Shown here: positions 46,347 through 57,651 of the stretch, piece after piece | How the letters are laid out: every line of letters begins with the position of its first letter | Position numbering within the stretch: the stretch's first letter is position 1 | The notes under the pieces: model-generated | Database searches by the model: none | What the model saw: the letters and a program-made list of their open reading frames with translations, nothing else | Told to the model about the DNA's origin: nothing | NCBI GenBank assembly: GCA_947449035.1 | Contig: CANFQC010000002.1 | Span: 1-64,000, forward strand | Reading direction: 5' to 3' | Source: Actinomycetota bacterium | GTDB taxonomy: Bacteria > Actinomycetota > Actinomycetes > S36-B12 | Length of the DNA: 64,000 bases | Program-made: the position numbers and the translations under genes

Positions 46347-47255
46347 CTAGGCCATGGGGACGTCGAGGACGAATCGAGCCTGCTCGACGTCAAGGGCCAT
46401 CTGATCCAAGAACTCCTGAAGGGACTCGAACACGGCCTGGCTCCTGAGGCGCCGTACGAAGCTGACTCGCGCTTGCATGTCGTAGAGATCTAGCCCGTGG
46501 CGGTCGATGCAAAAGGCCTCAATACGCAGTTCGGCCCCATGGAACTGGGGGTTCGTCCCAACGGAGATCGCTGCCGGGAACCGCTCCCCGGCGGCATCGA
46601 GCCACCCGGCGTAGACACCGTCGGCCGGCACAAGTAGTCCCGGCGCCGTCTCGAGGTTGGCGGTCGGATAGCCGAGCTCACGACCGCGATGGTCGCCGTG
46701 CACGATCGTTCCCGTGAGAGAGAAATGGCGCCCGAGCACCTCTGCGGCATCCTGAACCTCGCCATTGGTGACCAGACGTCGAATTCGAGTTGACGACCAA
46801 GGAGCGGAATCTGCCGCGACCGGTACAACGTGCGCCGTGATCCCACGTGCTGCGCATTCGGTAATGAGCAGGTCCGGAGTGCCTGCCGCCTTTCGACCGA
46901 AGCGAAAATTCTCCCCAACGATTACGTGGGCGGCATTCATTCGCTCAACCAGGGCATCATCGATGAATTCGGCCGGCGTGATGTGGGCGTAGTCAGCGGT
47001 GAAGTCAATGACCTCGACATCATCAGCACCCGCCTCAGTCAAGAGGGCGATGCGGTCATCGAGGGTGGCGATCTGGGCCGGGATGGCGTCAGGTCTAAGT
47101 ACGACGGCCGGATGCGGAAAGAAGGTAATAGCCACGAGCGGGAGCCCCGCATCATCCGCAATCTTTCTCGCCGCGTCAATCAAGGTGCGGTGGCCGCGAT
47201 GAACGCCATCAAAGACGCCCACGCAGGCAACAACTCTGTCGTTCGACTCAATCAT
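46347..47255 (-). CDS. ribF: Bifunctional riboflavin kinase / FAD synthetase
   Basis: 302 aa; GVFDGVHRGHRTLI, GENFRFGRKAAGTPDLL, GRELGYPTANLE. Confidence 0.96.
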   Translation of the reverse strand: MIESNDRVVACVGVFDGVHRGHRTLIDAARKIADDAGLPLVAITFFPHPAVVLRPDAIPAQIATLDDRIALLTEAGADDVEVIDFTADYAHITPAEFIDDALVERMNAAHVIVGENFRFGRKAAGTPDLLITECAARGITAHVVPVAADSAPWSSTRIRRLVTNGEVQDAAEVLGRHFSLTGTIVHGDHRGRELGYPTANLETAPGLLVPADGVYAGWLDAAGERFPAAISVGTNPQFHGAELRIEAFCIDRHGLDLYDMQARVSFVRRLRSQAVFESLQEFLDQMALDVEQARFVLDVPMA

Positions 47256-47272
47256 CAGAGCACCAGCCTAGA

Positions 47273-48166
47273 TCAGCCGACAAATACGGCGAGGTAGCGC
47301 AGTCGGTCGCCATCTGACTCGGCAAGCGCCAGAAGGTCACCTGCTGGTGAAAAAAGTGCGGTTGGAACGGAAAGAGTGAGTGAGATACGTCGACCATGGC
47401 TGACATGGTCGGACTCCTCGGACGTGAGCTCCACCCAGGGGAAGCTGGCACGAGCGGCCTCGGAGATCGGAATGAGGCTATGAGGTTCGAGGGAGTCAGC
47501 CACCAACGCACTCTCGACCGAGAATGTGCCGATCCGAGTGCGCCGAAGCATGGTCAGGTGTCCGCCGACCCCCAGTACGTTGCCGAGATCACGAGCAAGC
47601 GCACGAACATACGTGCCAGTAGTGCACTCGACGCGCACATCAATATCGATCGAGTCACTCTCGCGACGCAGTGCCGTTCGCTCGAAGATCGAGATGGTGA
47701 CCGCGCGTGACTTGAGTTCGACCTCCTCACCCGCCCGCACGCGTGCGTAGGAACGTTTGCCATCAACCTTGATGGCACTCACTGAACTAGGAACCTGCAG
47801 AATCTCGCCGGTAAGCCCGCGAATCCCCTCATCAATCTGCGCTTCAGTGATCGCGTCGAGCACATCAGTGGAGGCGGTCGAGACAACCTCGCCCTCAGCG
47901 TCATCAGTGACGGTCGCGCTCCCGAGACGAATCGTGGCCAGGTACTCCTTGTCATGCAGTGCAAGATGACCGAGGAGTCGGGTTGCCCTCTCCACGCCCA
48001 AGATCAGCAGGCCGGTGGCCATGGGATCCAAGGTCCCAGCGTGACCAATCTTGCGGGTGCCCATCGCTCGTCTTGCCACGGCAACAGCGCCGTGAGAGGT
48101 AATGCCCCCGGGCTTATCGACAAGAAGCAATCCCGAGGCCACCTCGTGTTCGTGCTGCGGCGTCAT
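47273..48166 (-). CDS. truB: tRNA pseudouridine(55) synthase
   Basis: 297 aa; GLLLVDKPGGITSHGAVA, KIGHAGTLDPMATGLLILGVERATRLL. Confidence 0.97.
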   Translation of the reverse strand: MTPQHEHEVASGLLLVDKPGGITSHGAVAVARRAMGTRKIGHAGTLDPMATGLLILGVERATRLLGHLALHDKEYLATIRLGSATVTDDAEGEVVSTASTDVLDAITEAQIDEGIRGLTGEILQVPSSVSAIKVDGKRSYARVRAGEEVELKSRAVTISIFERTALRRESDSIDIDVRVECTTGTYVRALARDLGNVLGVGGHLTMLRRTRIGTFSVESALVADSLEPHSLIPISEAARASFPWVELTSEESDHVSHGRRISLTLSVPTALFSPAGDLLALAESDGDRLRYLAVFVG

Positions 48167-48606
48167 GCCTCGGCGTCAGCATCCTCATCGCGCGGATGAC
48201 GGTAAGGATCGGCGTCACCCGCGTAGGTGGCATGCTCTGCCTGCTCGTGCACATGCGCGTCTGCCTCAGCTGCCTGACGAAGCAAATCATCAAGCTGGCG
48301 AGCGTTGTCAGGGATCGCGTCAAGGAAGAATGCGAGGCTCGGCGTGAACTTAATGCCGGTCTGCTTGCCCACTTCACTTCGCAGCACGCCTTTGGCCGAT
48401 TCTAGCGCCGCGGCCGTAGCCACCCGCTCCTCGTCGTCGCCATAGACGGTGTAAAACACCGAAGCTTCACGAAGGTCGGGAGTCACGCGCACGTCGGTGA
48501 TCGTGATGAAACCCAGACGAGGATCCTTAATCCGCATCTCGAGAGTCTCAGCCACGATCACCTTGATACGGTCAGCCATCTTTCGCTGGCGGGCCTCACT
48601 GCTCAT
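48163..48606 (-). CDS. rbfA: Ribosome-binding factor A
   Basis: 147 aa; [47 protein letters not shown]. Confidence 0.96.
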   Translation of the reverse strand: MSSEARQRKMADRIKVIVAETLEMRIKDPRLGFITITDVRVTPDLREASVFYTVYGDDEERVATAAALESAKGVLRSEVGKQTGIKFTPSLAFFLDAIPDNARQLDDLLRQAAEADAHVHEQAEHATYAGDADPYRHPRDEDADAEA

Positions 48607-51329
48607 GGCTTTCTCGGCTTCTCGCGCATCTCATAGGTCTCGATGACGTCGTCGACCTTGACATCTTGGAAGTTGCCCAGGTTGATGCCGCACTCGAAGC
48701 CTTCGCGCACCTCAGTGACATCGTCCTTGAAGCGACGCAGGCCGGCCACGGCGACACTCTCGGCGACAACAGCACCATCGCGAATGAGGCGAGCCTTGGA
48801 ATTGCGCTTGATCTCACCTGATTGCACGAGGCAGCCGGCAATGGTGCCGAACTTGCTCGACTTGAAGACCTCGCGAACCTCAGCGGTACCGAGCTGCACC
48901 TCTTCGTACTCAGGCTTGAGCATGCCCTTGAGCGCCGCCTCGACCTCTTCAATCGCTTGGTAGATGACGCTGTAGTAGCGGACATCGACTCCCTCTTCCG
49001 AGGCGAGCTCGGCAACCTTGCCTTCTGGTCGCACGTTGAAGCCGATGATGACCGACTTCGAGGCACTCGCCAACGTGACGTCGTTCTTGTTGATGGCGCC
49101 AACACCACGGTGGATGACCCGAAGCGACACTTCCTCGCCGACGTCGATCTTGAGCAGGGCATCTTCGAGCGCTTCGACAGAACCCGAGACGTCGCCCTTG
49201 ATGATGAGGGTGAGCTCGGAGATCTCGCCGCGCTCGACCGACTCGAGGAAGTCCTCAAGCGAACGCTTCACGCGGTTGCGCGCGAGCAGCGCATTGCGCT
49301 CGCGAGCCTGTCGGGTCTGGGCGATCTGACGGGCGATGCGATCCTCGGCGACGACCATGAAGCTGTCGCCTGCGCCAGGAACGGAGGTAAGGCCGAGAAC
49401 CTGAACGGGGAACGAGGGGCCTGCTTCATCGACGACATTGCCTTCGTCGTCGAGCATCGCACGAACGCGACCGAAGGCATCGCCGGCAACGATGGAGTCA
49501 CCTGCGCGCAGGGTTCCGCGCTGCACGAGCACCGTGGCCACCGGACCGCGACCGCGGTCGAGATGCGCCTCGATGGCAACACCCTCGGCCTGCTGCACCG
49601 GGTTGGCGCGCAGATCGAGTGCGGCGTCGGCTGTAAGCAGCACAGCGTCGAGAAGACTCTCAATCCCCGTGCCGGCCTTCGCTGACACGTCGACGAACAT
49701 GGTGTCGCCGCCGAACTCCTCGGCTACCAGTCCGTACTCGGTCAACTGGGTGCGGACCTTCATCGGGTCAGCGCCCTCCTTGTCGACCTTGTTCACGGCC
49801 ACGACGATGGGCACGCCAGCAGCCTGCGCATGGTTGAGTGCCTCAATCGTCTGCGGCTTCACGCCGTCATCGGCTGCTACCACCAGGATCGAGATGTCGG
49901 TGACCTGGGCGCCACGTGCACGCATAGCCGTGAAGGCCTCGTGACCGGGGGTATCAATGAAGGTGATCTTGCGATCGCCCTCTGCCGTGTGAGCGGTCGC
50001 CTGGTAGGCGCCGATGTGCTGTGTGATGCCGCCGGCCTCGCCGCCAATGACATTGGTCTTGCGGATGGCGTCGAGCAGGCGGGTCTTTCCGTGGTCGACG
50101 TGGCCCATGACGGTGACGACCGGAGGACGAACAACGAGGTCATCCTCATTGCCCTCGTGCTCGCCGAACTCGAGGTTGTACGACTCCAGCAGTTCGCGGT
50201 CCTCGTCTTCGGGTGAGACAACCTCAACCTGGTAGCTGAGTTCCTCGCCGAGTAGGCGCAACGTGTCGTCATCGATCGACTGAGTGGCCGTGACCATCTC
50301 ACCTAGACCGATGAGAACCTTGACGAGGTCGGCCGGCATCGCGTTGATCTTCTCGGCGAAGTCGGTCAGGCTCGCGCCACGCGGAAGGCGGACGGTGGCA
50401 CCGCCACCGCGCATGATGCGCACGCCCTCCATGACCGGGGCCTGCATGTTGTCGAATTCCTGACGCTTCGCGCGCTTGGACTTGCGACCCTTGGACGGAC
50501 GACCGCCCGGACGACCGAAGGCGCCCGCAGTCGTGCCACGACCTCCGGGGCCACTACGGCCGGGGAAACCTCCGCCCGGTGCTCCACCGGGTGCTCCACC
50601 AGGACCACCGGGACGACCTGCGAAGCCACCGCCTCCGGGTGCTCCACCGGGACGACCGCCGGGTGCTCCACCCGGGCGACCGCCGGGTGCTCCACCGGGA
50701 CGACCGCCGGGTGCTCCACTGGGACGACCACCCGGTGCCCCACCAGGACCAGCCGGGCGAGTTTGACGAGCCATGGAACCTGGGTTCGGGCGCGGAGCTC
50801 CGGGAACGCCACCAGCGGCAGGAGCGGTACGTCCCATGCCGGTGCTTCCGCCGAACGGGTTATTGCCCGGACGGGGACCTGCGGGACGGCCCATGCCGGT
50901 GCTTCCGCCGAACGGGTTATTGCCCGGACGGGGACCTGCGGGACGCGGACCCGCGGGGGGAACGGCGCCTTCAGACGCTGCCGGAGCGGCCACATCACTT
51001 GCCTCAGTCGACTCGACCACGGGGGCTGCCGGTGCCGGCGCAGCCTTCATGCTCGGTGCGGCAGGCGCTGCTGGCTCGATCGATTCTGCGACGGGTTCGG
51101 CCGGAGCCTCAGCGGCGGCGGCAGCCTTTTTGGTGGTCTTCTTGGCCGCCGTCTTCTTCACGGGAGCCTCGACAGCCGGCATAGCTTCCTTGAGCTTGCG
51201 GATGACGGGCGCCTCGACCGTGGAGGAGGCGGACTTTACGAACTCACCGAGTTCTTGCAGCTTGGCAAGAACGTCCTTACTAGAAACCCCGAGCTCTTTT
51301 GCGAGCTCGTGGACCCGGACCTTCGACAC
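48603..51329 (-). CDS. infB: Translation initiation factor IF-2
   Basis: 908 aa; [47 protein letters not shown]; low-complexity G/P/R-rich N-terminal linker. Confidence 0.98.
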   Translation of the reverse strand: MSKVRVHELAKELGVSSKDVLAKLQELGEFVKSASSTVEAPVIRKLKEAMPAVEAPVKKTAAKKTTKKAAAAAEAPAEPVAESIEPAAPAAPSMKAAPAPAAPVVESTEASDVAAPAASEGAVPPAGPRPAGPRPGNNPFGGSTGMGRPAGPRPGNNPFGGSTGMGRTAPAAGGVPGAPRPNPGSMARQTRPAGPGGAPGGRPSGAPGGRPGGAPGGRPGGAPGGRPGGAPGGGGFAGRPGGPGGAPGGAPGGGFPGRSGPGGRGTTAGAFGRPGGRPSKGRKSKRAKRQEFDNMQAPVMEGVRIMRGGGATVRLPRGASLTDFAEKINAMPADLVKVLIGLGEMVTATQSIDDDTLRLLGEELSYQVEVVSPEDEDRELLESYNLEFGEHEGNEDDLVVRPPVVTVMGHVDHGKTRLLDAIRKTNVIGGEAGGITQHIGAYQATAHTAEGDRKITFIDTPGHEAFTAMRARGAQVTDISILVVAADDGVKPQTIEALNHAQAAGVPIVVAVNKVDKEGADPMKVRTQLTEYGLVAEEFGGDTMFVDVSAKAGTGIESLLDAVLLTADAALDLRANPVQQAEGVAIEAHLDRGRGPVATVLVQRGTLRAGDSIVAGDAFGRVRAMLDDEGNVVDEAGPSFPVQVLGLTSVPGAGDSFMVVAEDRIARQIAQTRQARERNALLARNRVKRSLEDFLESVERGEISELTLIIKGDVSGSVEALEDALLKIDVGEEVSLRVIHRGVGAINKNDVTLASASKSVIIGFNVRPEGKVAELASEEGVDVRYYSVIYQAIEEVEAALKGMLKPEYEEVQLGTAEVREVFKSSKFGTIAGCLVQSGEIKRNSKARLIRDGAVVAESVAVAGLRRFKDDVTEVREGFECGINLGNFQDVKVDDVIETYEMREKPRKP
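50570..50755. repeat. Degenerate short-period repeats in infB encoding GGRPGGAPG units
   Basis: Repeated cgaccgccgggtgctccaccggga-type units; protein [29 protein letters not shown]. Confidence 0.85.
50834..50947. repeat. 57-bp tandem duplication within infB linker
   Basis: Two near-identical copies of cccatgccggtgcttccgccgaacgggttattgcccggacggggacctgcgggacg, encoding [19 protein letters not shown] twice. Confidence 0.9.
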
Positions 51330-51483
51330 AACTCTCCTGTCTTTGGCCCGGGCTTACCGCACCGGGCCGTCAGTTCAAACGACGCATGGTCAAATCCGTG
51401 CGTTCATCGGGTGTAAGTCCTCATGAGGGGCTCCCGAACGGTGGGCGGAGATCAGGGCGGATTCTGCCGCTGACCAAGAGGCA

Positions 51484-51732
51484 CTATACCTGCAGGGCGC
51501 CCGACTCCTGAACCAACGAGAGGTCGATGGTGCCGTCGAGCCGCAGTGCGCGTCCCCAGGCTCGTCGCCTAGTAGCTTCCGCGACACATCCTGGATGAAC
51601 CCAGGCTCCCCTGCCAGGCAGGCGCCGGTCGGGGTCCGGGGTCACCGCGTGCCCCACGGCCACGACGTGGGCCAAGGGTGGATCGGTGTCGGGTTGCTGA
51701 CGAATCCGGCACCCGATGCAGGTGCGGATCAT
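51484..51732 (-). CDS. ylxR: YlxR-family (DUF448) protein
   Basis: Likely start Met15 ([20 protein letters not shown]); [11 protein letters not shown]; between nusA and infB. Confidence 0.9.
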   Translation of the reverse strand: MIRTCIGCRIRQQPDTDPPLAHVVAVGHAVTPDPDRRLPGRGAWVHPGCVAEATRRRAWGRALRLDGTIDLSLVQESGALQV

Positions 51733-51733
51733 C

Positions 51734-52729
51734 TCAGTCGTCGGCTTCCGGTACCTGCGCGGCTGGGGCGGCATCGGATCTGATGTCGATCCGCCAGCCG
51801 GTCAGTCGTGCAGCCAGACGAGCGTTCTGTCCTTCGCGACCGATGGCCAAGGACAACTGGTAGTCAGGAACGATGACCCGGGCTGCACGCGCCACCGGGT
51901 CCACGATCTGCACCGATTCCACTCGCGCGGGGGAAAGGGCGTGAGCGATCATCTCCGCAGGGTCGTCGCTGAAATCGACGATATCGATCTTCTCCCCACC
52001 GAGCTCGCTCATCACCTGGCGCACGCGCTGACCAAGGGGGCCGATGCACGCGCCCTTGGCATTGACGCCGGGCACGGTCGAACGCACGGCGATCTTGGTG
52101 CGATGGCCAGCCTCACGGGCTAGCGCGTTGATGGTGACTGTTCCATCGGCAATCTCAGGGACCTCGAGGGCGAAGAGGGCGCGCACGAGATTTGGATGAC
52201 TACGTGAAATCGTGACCTGCGGGCCCTTGAATCCCTTGCGTACCGCCGTGACGATTCCCTTGATTCGGTCACCGTGCACGTAAGACTCACCTGGCACCTG
52301 CTCCTCCGGCGGAAGATTGGCCTCGACCTTGCCGAGGTCGACTCGAACCATGCGCGGATTGCTGTTCTGCTGGATGACTCCGGAAATGAGGTCGCCTTCG
52401 CGTCCGGCGAATTCGCTGTGGGTGACGTCGTCCTCCGCCTCACGGAGACGATTCAGCAGAACCTGCTTTGCAGTCGTGGCGGCAATCCGGCCGAAGCCCT
52501 CGGGGGTGTCTTCGTACTCGCGCACGACATTGCCTTCTTCGTCGAGCTCAGTCGCATAAACCACGACGTGTCCGGTCTTGCGGTCGAGTGTGGCGCGGGC
52601 CCGTGACGCTGCACCTTCCGTGCGGTGATAGGCGGTGAGGAGGGCCTGCTCGATCGTGTCGACAACGAGTTCGAGTGAAAGGTCCTTCTCGCGGACCAGG
52701 GCCTTGAGTGCACTGACGTCGATATCCAT
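51734..52729 (-). CDS. nusA: Transcription termination/antitermination protein NusA
   Basis: 331 aa; [22 protein letters not shown]1 and KH domains ([33 protein letters not shown]). Confidence 0.97.
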   Translation of the reverse strand: MDIDVSALKALVREKDLSLELVVDTIEQALLTAYHRTEGAASRARATLDRKTGHVVVYATELDEEGNVVREYEDTPEGFGRIAATTAKQVLLNRLREAEDDVTHSEFAGREGDLISGVIQQNSNPRMVRVDLGKVEANLPPEEQVPGESYVHGDRIKGIVTAVRKGFKGPQVTISRSHPNLVRALFALEVPEIADGTVTINALAREAGHRTKIAVRSTVPGVNAKGACIGPLGQRVRQVMSELGGEKIDIVDFSDDPAEMIAHALSPARVESVQIVDPVARAARVIVPDYQLSLAIGREGQNARLAARLTGWRIDIRSDAAPAAQVPEADD

Positions 52730-52731
52730 GA

Positions 52732-53217
52732 CTACTCCTTCTCCGACCGATTGAATTCGACCTGGACAGTTCCGCGCAGCAACTGCTCGATCGGAAGTGA
52801 AAGCGCCTCGCCCTTCTCGGGCTGCAAAACTACTAATCCGTCAGCCACCGAACTGATTCTCGCGCTGACTGATGTGCCGTCAGCGAGATCTGCGATCACG
52901 AGGCGCGACACAGCCCGGCGCCAGTGAGATTCGGTGGTGAGAGGTCGATCTGTGCCCGGAGAGGTGACCTCGAGAACATAGGCATCGCCCAGTGATGATT
53001 CGTACGCAGGACGATCGAGGATTTCCGAGATCTGATGGCTTATCGAAGCAACCAGATCGAGATCGATTCCGCCGTCGCGATCGATGATGACGCGAACAAG
53101 TTGACGCCGGCCGGCTTTGGTGATGGTGACGTCTTCGACATCAATGCCGACCTCAACTACGGCCGTGACCTCGGCCAGGATCTGCTGGGCAAGATCTCCA
53201 GGGGGAATGTCTGTCAT
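52732..53217 (-). CDS. rimP: Ribosome maturation factor RimP
   Basis: ORF 52732..53235; likely start [65 protein letters not shown]. Confidence 0.95.
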   Translation of the reverse strand: MTDIPPGDLAQQILAEVTAVVEVGIDVEDVTITKAGRRQLVRVIIDRDGGIDLDLVASISHQISEILDRPAYESSLGDAYVLEVTSPGTDRPLTTESHWRRAVSRLVIADLADGTSVSARISSVADGLVVLQPEKGEALSLPIEQLLRGTVQVEFNRSEKE

Positions 53218-53310
53218 CGCTGCTCCTGCTGTCATTCAGTTGTCGGATTCATTTGTGACCGGCGTCCATCCCGGCGACGGAAGTCTATCGCCCCATGACA
53301 TCCTGGTTCG

Positions 53311-53799
53311 ATGCGTCAAAAGCCAAGCCTGGCCGTGAGCATCTGCCTCGTGGTCGGCCTTTCAGCGATCGGACTCGCAGTGGGCGGCTGCGGAGGTTCG
53401 CCTGCGTCGACTCCGGACACCACCATCTCGTCCACAGCCGTCGACCCCGTGGACCTGGGTACGTTGATCGAGGCCGAGAACACCGCGATTTACGCCTACG
53501 GAGTGATCGGCGCCCACCTGAACGGCCCTTCGCGCAATCAGGCACAGGCGGCCCTAAAAGCACATGAGCGACTTCGTGACGACTGGATTCAGGCAGCGAG
53601 GGATCAAGATCAGGAGATTCCGCCCGCGGCGATTGCATACGACCTACCGATCGAGGTACACAACAGCGCAACCGCCGAGTCACTCGCGGTCGAGATCGAA
53701 ACTCGCCTCATCACTGTGTATCAATCTGCGGGCGCGAGCGCCGCGGAGGCCTTGGCTAGAGCTCAGGCCCGATTAGCAGTGCTCACCTCGGCGAGTTGA
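53311..53799 (+). CDS. Ferritin-like DUF4439-type lipoprotein
   Basis: 162 aa; hydrophobic N-terminus with lipobox-like VGGC, then LIEAENTAIYAYGVIGAHLNG...KAHERLRDDW...YDLPIEVHNSATAESLAVEIETRLITVY. Confidence 0.78.
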   Translation: MRQKPSLAVSICLVVGLSAIGLAVGGCGGSPASTPDTTISSTAVDPVDLGTLIEAENTAIYAYGVIGAHLNGPSRNQAQAALKAHERLRDDWIQAARDQDQEIPPAAIAYDLPIEVHNSATAESLAVEIETRLITVYQSAGASAAEALARAQARLAVLTSAS

Positions 53800-55569
53800 T
53801 TACTTTCCGCAAATCTCGCTGATCTGCACGAGAGCGTCGCTGACGGCGATATCGGATCTCTCCCCCGTGGCGCGATCCTTGACCTCAATGAAACCCTCAG
53901 GCAGTCGCTTGCCCACCACGACGATCGTCGGTACGCCAATCAGCTCAGAGTCATTGAACTTCACTCCGGGTGAGACTCCGCGGCGGTCATCCAGCAGGAC
54001 GCGAACCCCGCGAGCCTCAAGATCAGCAGCCAGTTGATCGGCATAGTCGAAGGGCTCATCAGATTTGCCGGTGGCAATCACATGAACATCAGCAGGGGCG
54101 ACCTCGCGTGGCCAGATCAGACCCTTGTCATCGTGTGACTGCTCAGCAATGGCCGCAACAGCACGCGAAACGCCAATTCCGTAAGACCCCATCGTGACCG
54201 TCACGAGCTCACCGGTCTCGCCTTGGACTTTAAGGCCCATGGCCTCGGCGTACTTACGCCCGAGCTGGAAGATATGACCGATCTCAATGCCGCGCGCGAG
54301 AGTTAAGCCACCGCCGCACTCAGGGCAAAGATCGCCCTCGCGCACCTCAGCCACTTCGATGCTGCCGTCGGCGCTGAAATCACGGCCCGCGACGAGGTCG
54401 TAGACATGACTACCTGACACATTGGCGCCCGACACCCACGAGGTTCCTTCGACCACGCGCGGATCGACCAGGAACTCGATACCTGCCGCCTGCTGGGAAC
54501 CGAGTACGCCGGGACCGATGTAGCCCTTGACGAGTGCCAGGTGCTTAGCAAAGTCCGCTTCCTCGAAGGGACGAGCGTCACGGGGATGGAGCACCGCCTC
54601 GAGTCGCTTGCCATCCACCTCACGGTCACCAGGAATGCCGATCGCCAGTGGCTTCTGCGTGCCTTCCGCGTCAGTCACCATGAAGACAACGATCTTCAGC
54701 GTGTCAGCGGCTTCCCAATCGCGATCCGCGCGTCGAAGTGCCTCAACGGAGTTCGACAACGCCACGAGATCGTCGATCGAGGCCGCATTCGGTGTCAGTT
54801 CGACATGTGACGCGGGAAGTCCACCGAAATCTTGCTCCTGCGTCACCGGCGTGACGACTGCTTCAACATTTGCGGCGTAGTCACACGAGGTACACCGAAC
54901 GAAGGAATCCTCGCCCACCACGGTCGGAGCCAAGAACTCCTCGCTCGCCGAGCCACCCATCGCACCAGACATTGCCGACACGATCACGAACTCAAGGCCT
55001 AGCCGAGTGAACGTGTCGATATAGGCCTGCCGATGTCGGGCATAGGAGGCCTCAAGCCCAGCATCATCAATATCGAAAGAGTAGGAATCCTTCATCACGA
55101 ATTCGCGTCCGCGCAGGATGCCCGCCCGCGGACGCGCCTCATCTCGGTACTTGGTCTGAATCTGGTAGAGGGTGACCGGGAGATCCTTGTATGAGGAGTA
55201 CTCACCTTTGACCATGAGAGTGAACATCTCTTCATGAGTCGGACCAAGGAGATAGTCAGCGTTCTTGCGGTCCTGAAGCCGGAAGAGCGTGTCACCGTAT
55301 TCACTCCAGCGACCCGTGGCTTCGTAGGCCTCACGAGGAAGCAGCGCCGGGAAGTGCACCTCCTGAAATCCTGCCGAGTTCATCTCTTGGCGCACGATTC
55401 GCTCAACATTGCGGTACACCTCGTAACCGAGCGGAAGCCAGGAGAAGATGCCGGGCGCCACACGCCGCACGTAGCCGGCTCGTACCAGGTAGCGATGACT
55501 TGGCACCTCGGCGTCGGCCGGGTCCTCGCGAAGGGTGCGCAGGAAGAGGCTGGACATCCGGGTGATCAC
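53800..55569 (-). CDS. proS: Proline--tRNA ligase
   Basis: ORF 53800..55707; likely GTG start ([28 protein letters not shown]) behind SD AAAGGAG. Class II aaRS plus YbaK-like insertion domain. Confidence 0.96.
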   Translation of the reverse strand: MITRMSSLFLRTLREDPADAEVPSHRYLVRAGYVRRVAPGIFSWLPLGYEVYRNVERIVRQEMNSAGFQEVHFPALLPREAYEATGRWSEYGDTLFRLQDRKNADYLLGPTHEEMFTLMVKGEYSSYKDLPVTLYQIQTKYRDEARPRAGILRGREFVMKDSYSFDIDDAGLEASYARHRQAYIDTFTRLGLEFVIVSAMSGAMGGSASEEFLAPTVVGEDSFVRCTSCDYAANVEAVVTPVTQEQDFGGLPASHVELTPNAASIDDLVALSNSVEALRRADRDWEAADTLKIVVFMVTDAEGTQKPLAIGIPGDREVDGKRLEAVLHPRDARPFEEADFAKHLALVKGYIGPGVLGSQQAAGIEFLVDPRVVEGTSWVSGANVSGSHVYDLVAGRDFSADGSIEVAEVREGDLCPECGGGLTLARGIEIGHIFQLGRKYAEAMGLKVQGETGELVTVTMGSYGIGVSRAVAAIAEQSHDDKGLIWPREVAPADVHVIATGKSDEPFDYADQLAADLEARGVRVLLDDRRGVSPGVKFNDSELIGVPTIVVVGKRLPEGFIEVKDRATGERSDIAVSDALVQISEICGK

Positions 55570-55618
55570 GTGTGCTCCTTTGTCGGTTCCGACGAGGATA
55601 TCGGGCAAGCCAAGCAGG

Positions 55619-56455
55619 CTAGAAGAGCACGGTCGCGAAGGTCGCGTGCTGCCTGAACCCGCAGGATTCATAGGTGCGTCGAGCAACGGTGTTGAAGTCA
55701 TTGACATACAGGCTCACGACAGGCGCGATGTGAGTGCGTGCGAGTCGCACAGTCGCCGCCATTGCTGGAACCGATATTCCGCGGCCGCGCAAGCTCGGAT
55801 CGACCCAAACTCCCTGCACCTGGCAGGCCAGCGGGGTCGCCGCTCCCACCTCGGCCTTAAAGACCACGACTCCTTCGTCGATGCGTCCGATCGACCGACT
55901 CGATCGGACCAACTCGGCAATCCGTGCGTGGTAAGCCATGCCGCCGCCGGCTGCTATCGGTGAGACGCCAACTTCATGAGTGAACATGTCGATGCACGCA
56001 GGCACGATCACATCGAGCTCATCGATGCCGATGAATCGAACTCCGGGGTCGATATCGCAGTCGGGATCAGAATCCATCACGAGAAGAGGCTGCCGATCGC
56101 GCAATTCCCGACACGGCCCCCAGGAAGGTTCGAGCAGTCGCCAGAGATCGAGTACCTCTTCAGCAATGCCGACGATTGACGACGAACGACGACCCGTCTG
56201 TCGAAGCCGATCAACGAATGCTGCCCGGGAAGTGGGCGTTGTGGAAACAGGCACAAGGTTGGCGCCGACATACAGAAGTGACGTGAGTTCATCGTCGTCG
56301 GTGACGTAGCCCCAGAGCTCGCCGCCAAGTCGCCATGGATCAACCCCAGCAGATCGCACGCGAGAGTCGACGAAACAGTGTGAGACCGGATCACGTGCCA
56401 GCAGGGCGCGTGCGGCCGAGACGTCTGCCGTGGTGAGCGCGCGAATGCGCCCCAT
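55619..56455 (-). CDS. GNAT-family N-acetyltransferase (DUF4081-containing type)
   Basis: 278 aa; N-terminal [35 protein letters not shown]-terminal GNAT core ([27 protein letters not shown]...[21 protein letters not shown]). Confidence 0.85.
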   Translation of the reverse strand: MGRIRALTTADVSAARALLARDPVSHCFVDSRVRSAGVDPWRLGGELWGYVTDDDELTSLLYVGANLVPVSTTPTSRAAFVDRLRQTGRRSSSIVGIAEEVLDLWRLLEPSWGPCRELRDRQPLLVMDSDPDCDIDPGVRFIGIDELDVIVPACIDMFTHEVGVSPIAAGGGMAYHARIAELVRSSRSIGRIDEGVVVFKAEVGAATPLACQVQGVWVDPSLRGRGISVPAMAATVRLARTHIAPVVSLYVNDFNTVARRTYESCGFRQHATFATVLF

Positions 56456-56457
56456 GA

Positions 56458-57615
56458 TCAGCCGGCAGTCACGGTGGGCGTGCCCATGAGATCACCCATC
56501 GATTCAGCCAACTTCATGGCCTCTTCGATCAAGGTCTCGACGATCTGCGCCTCGGGAACGGTCTTGATGACCTCACCCCGCACGAAGATCTGACCCTTGC
56601 CATTGCCGGAGGCCACACCGAGATCGGCCTCACGCGCCTCGCCAGGTCCGTTCACGACGCAGCCCATCACGGCAACGCGCAGCGGCACCTCAAGTCCCTC
56701 AAGACCGGCCGTGACCTGCTCGGCCAACGTATAGACATCAACCTGTGCACGACCACAGGACGGGCACGACACGATTTCCAGGCCGCGCTTTCGCAGGTTC
56801 AAGGACTCCAGGATCGCATTGCCGACCTTGACCTCCTCCACAGGCGGAGCGGAGAGCGAGACACGAATGGTGTCACCGATACCCCGCGACAGAAGCGCCC
56901 CGAAGGCAACTGATGACTTGATCGTTCCCTGGAAGGCCGGGCCGGCCTCGGTAACTCCAAGGTGCAAGGGATAGTCGCACTGCTCGGCCAACTGCATGTA
57001 CGCCTTGACCATCACGACGGGATCGTTGTGCTTGACGGAGATCTTGATGTCACGGAAGTCGTGCTCTTCGAACAGCGATGCTTCCCATAGCGCTGACTCA
57101 ACGAGCGCCTCAGGTGTGGCCTTCCCGTACTTCTTGAGAAGTCGCGGATCAAGCGAACCGGCATTGACACCGATACGAATTGGCGTGCCGGCATCCTTTG
57201 CAGCACGTGCAATCTCGGCGATCTTGTCGTCGAACTGCTTGATGTTGCCGGGGTTTACCCGAACTGCGGCGCACCCTGCATCAATCGCGGCAAAGACATA
57301 CTTCGGCTGGAAGTGAATATCAGCGATGACCGGGATTCCGGACTTACGAGCGATCTCGGGAAGCGCATCAGCGTCATCTTGACTGGGTACCGCTACGCGC
57401 ACGATCTGGCAGCCAGCGGCGGTCAACTCGGCGATCTGCTGAAGAGTCGCGTTGACGTCAGAGGTCAAAGTCGTGCACATTGATTGCACGCTGATCGGGG
57501 CATCTCCGCCCACGAGTACCGGATGGGTCGGGTGCTTCAGGAGCAACTGTCGTGACGCACGACGCGGTGCAATGGTGGGTGCTGGGGCCGACGGCATGCC
57601 GAGTTCGATACTCAC
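56458..57615 (-). CDS. ispG: 4-hydroxy-3-methylbut-2-en-1-yl diphosphate synthase
   Basis: 385 aa; [58 protein letters not shown]. Confidence 0.97.
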   Translation of the reverse strand: MSIELGMPSAPAPTIAPRRASRQLLLKHPTHPVLVGGDAPISVQSMCTTLTSDVNATLQQIAELTAAGCQIVRVAVPSQDDADALPEIARKSGIPVIADIHFQPKYVFAAIDAGCAAVRVNPGNIKQFDDKIAEIARAAKDAGTPIRIGVNAGSLDPRLLKKYGKATPEALVESALWEASLFEEHDFRDIKISVKHNDPVVMVKAYMQLAEQCDYPLHLGVTEAGPAFQGTIKSSVAFGALLSRGIGDTIRVSLSAPPVEEVKVGNAILESLNLRKRGLEIVSCPSCGRAQVDVYTLAEQVTAGLEGLEVPLRVAVMGCVVNGPGEAREADLGVASGNGKGQIFVRGEVIKTVPEAQIVETLIEEAMKLAESMGDLMGTPTVTAG

Positions 57616-57651
57616 ACCATCATTATGACGCCAGCTTCGGCCAATGGCCTG

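Noticed and set aside
50476-50766. Proline-rich 96-aa plus-strand ORF
   Set aside because: Reverse complement of the Gly/Arg/Pro repeat linker of infB; a composition artefact.
50570-50947. Possible CRISPR-like repeat array
   Set aside because: The repeats are in-frame coding units of infB without unique spacers.
53285-53683. 132-aa minus-strand ORF opposite the DUF4439-like lipoprotein
   Set aside because: Arg/Ser-rich with no motif. The plus-strand frame has a signal peptide, lipobox and family-like core.
55569-55707. N-terminal 46-residue extension of ProS in the ORF track
   Set aside because: It overlaps the 3' end of the GNAT gene and is unconserved in character; an SD plus GTG at 55569 gives the normal ProS start.
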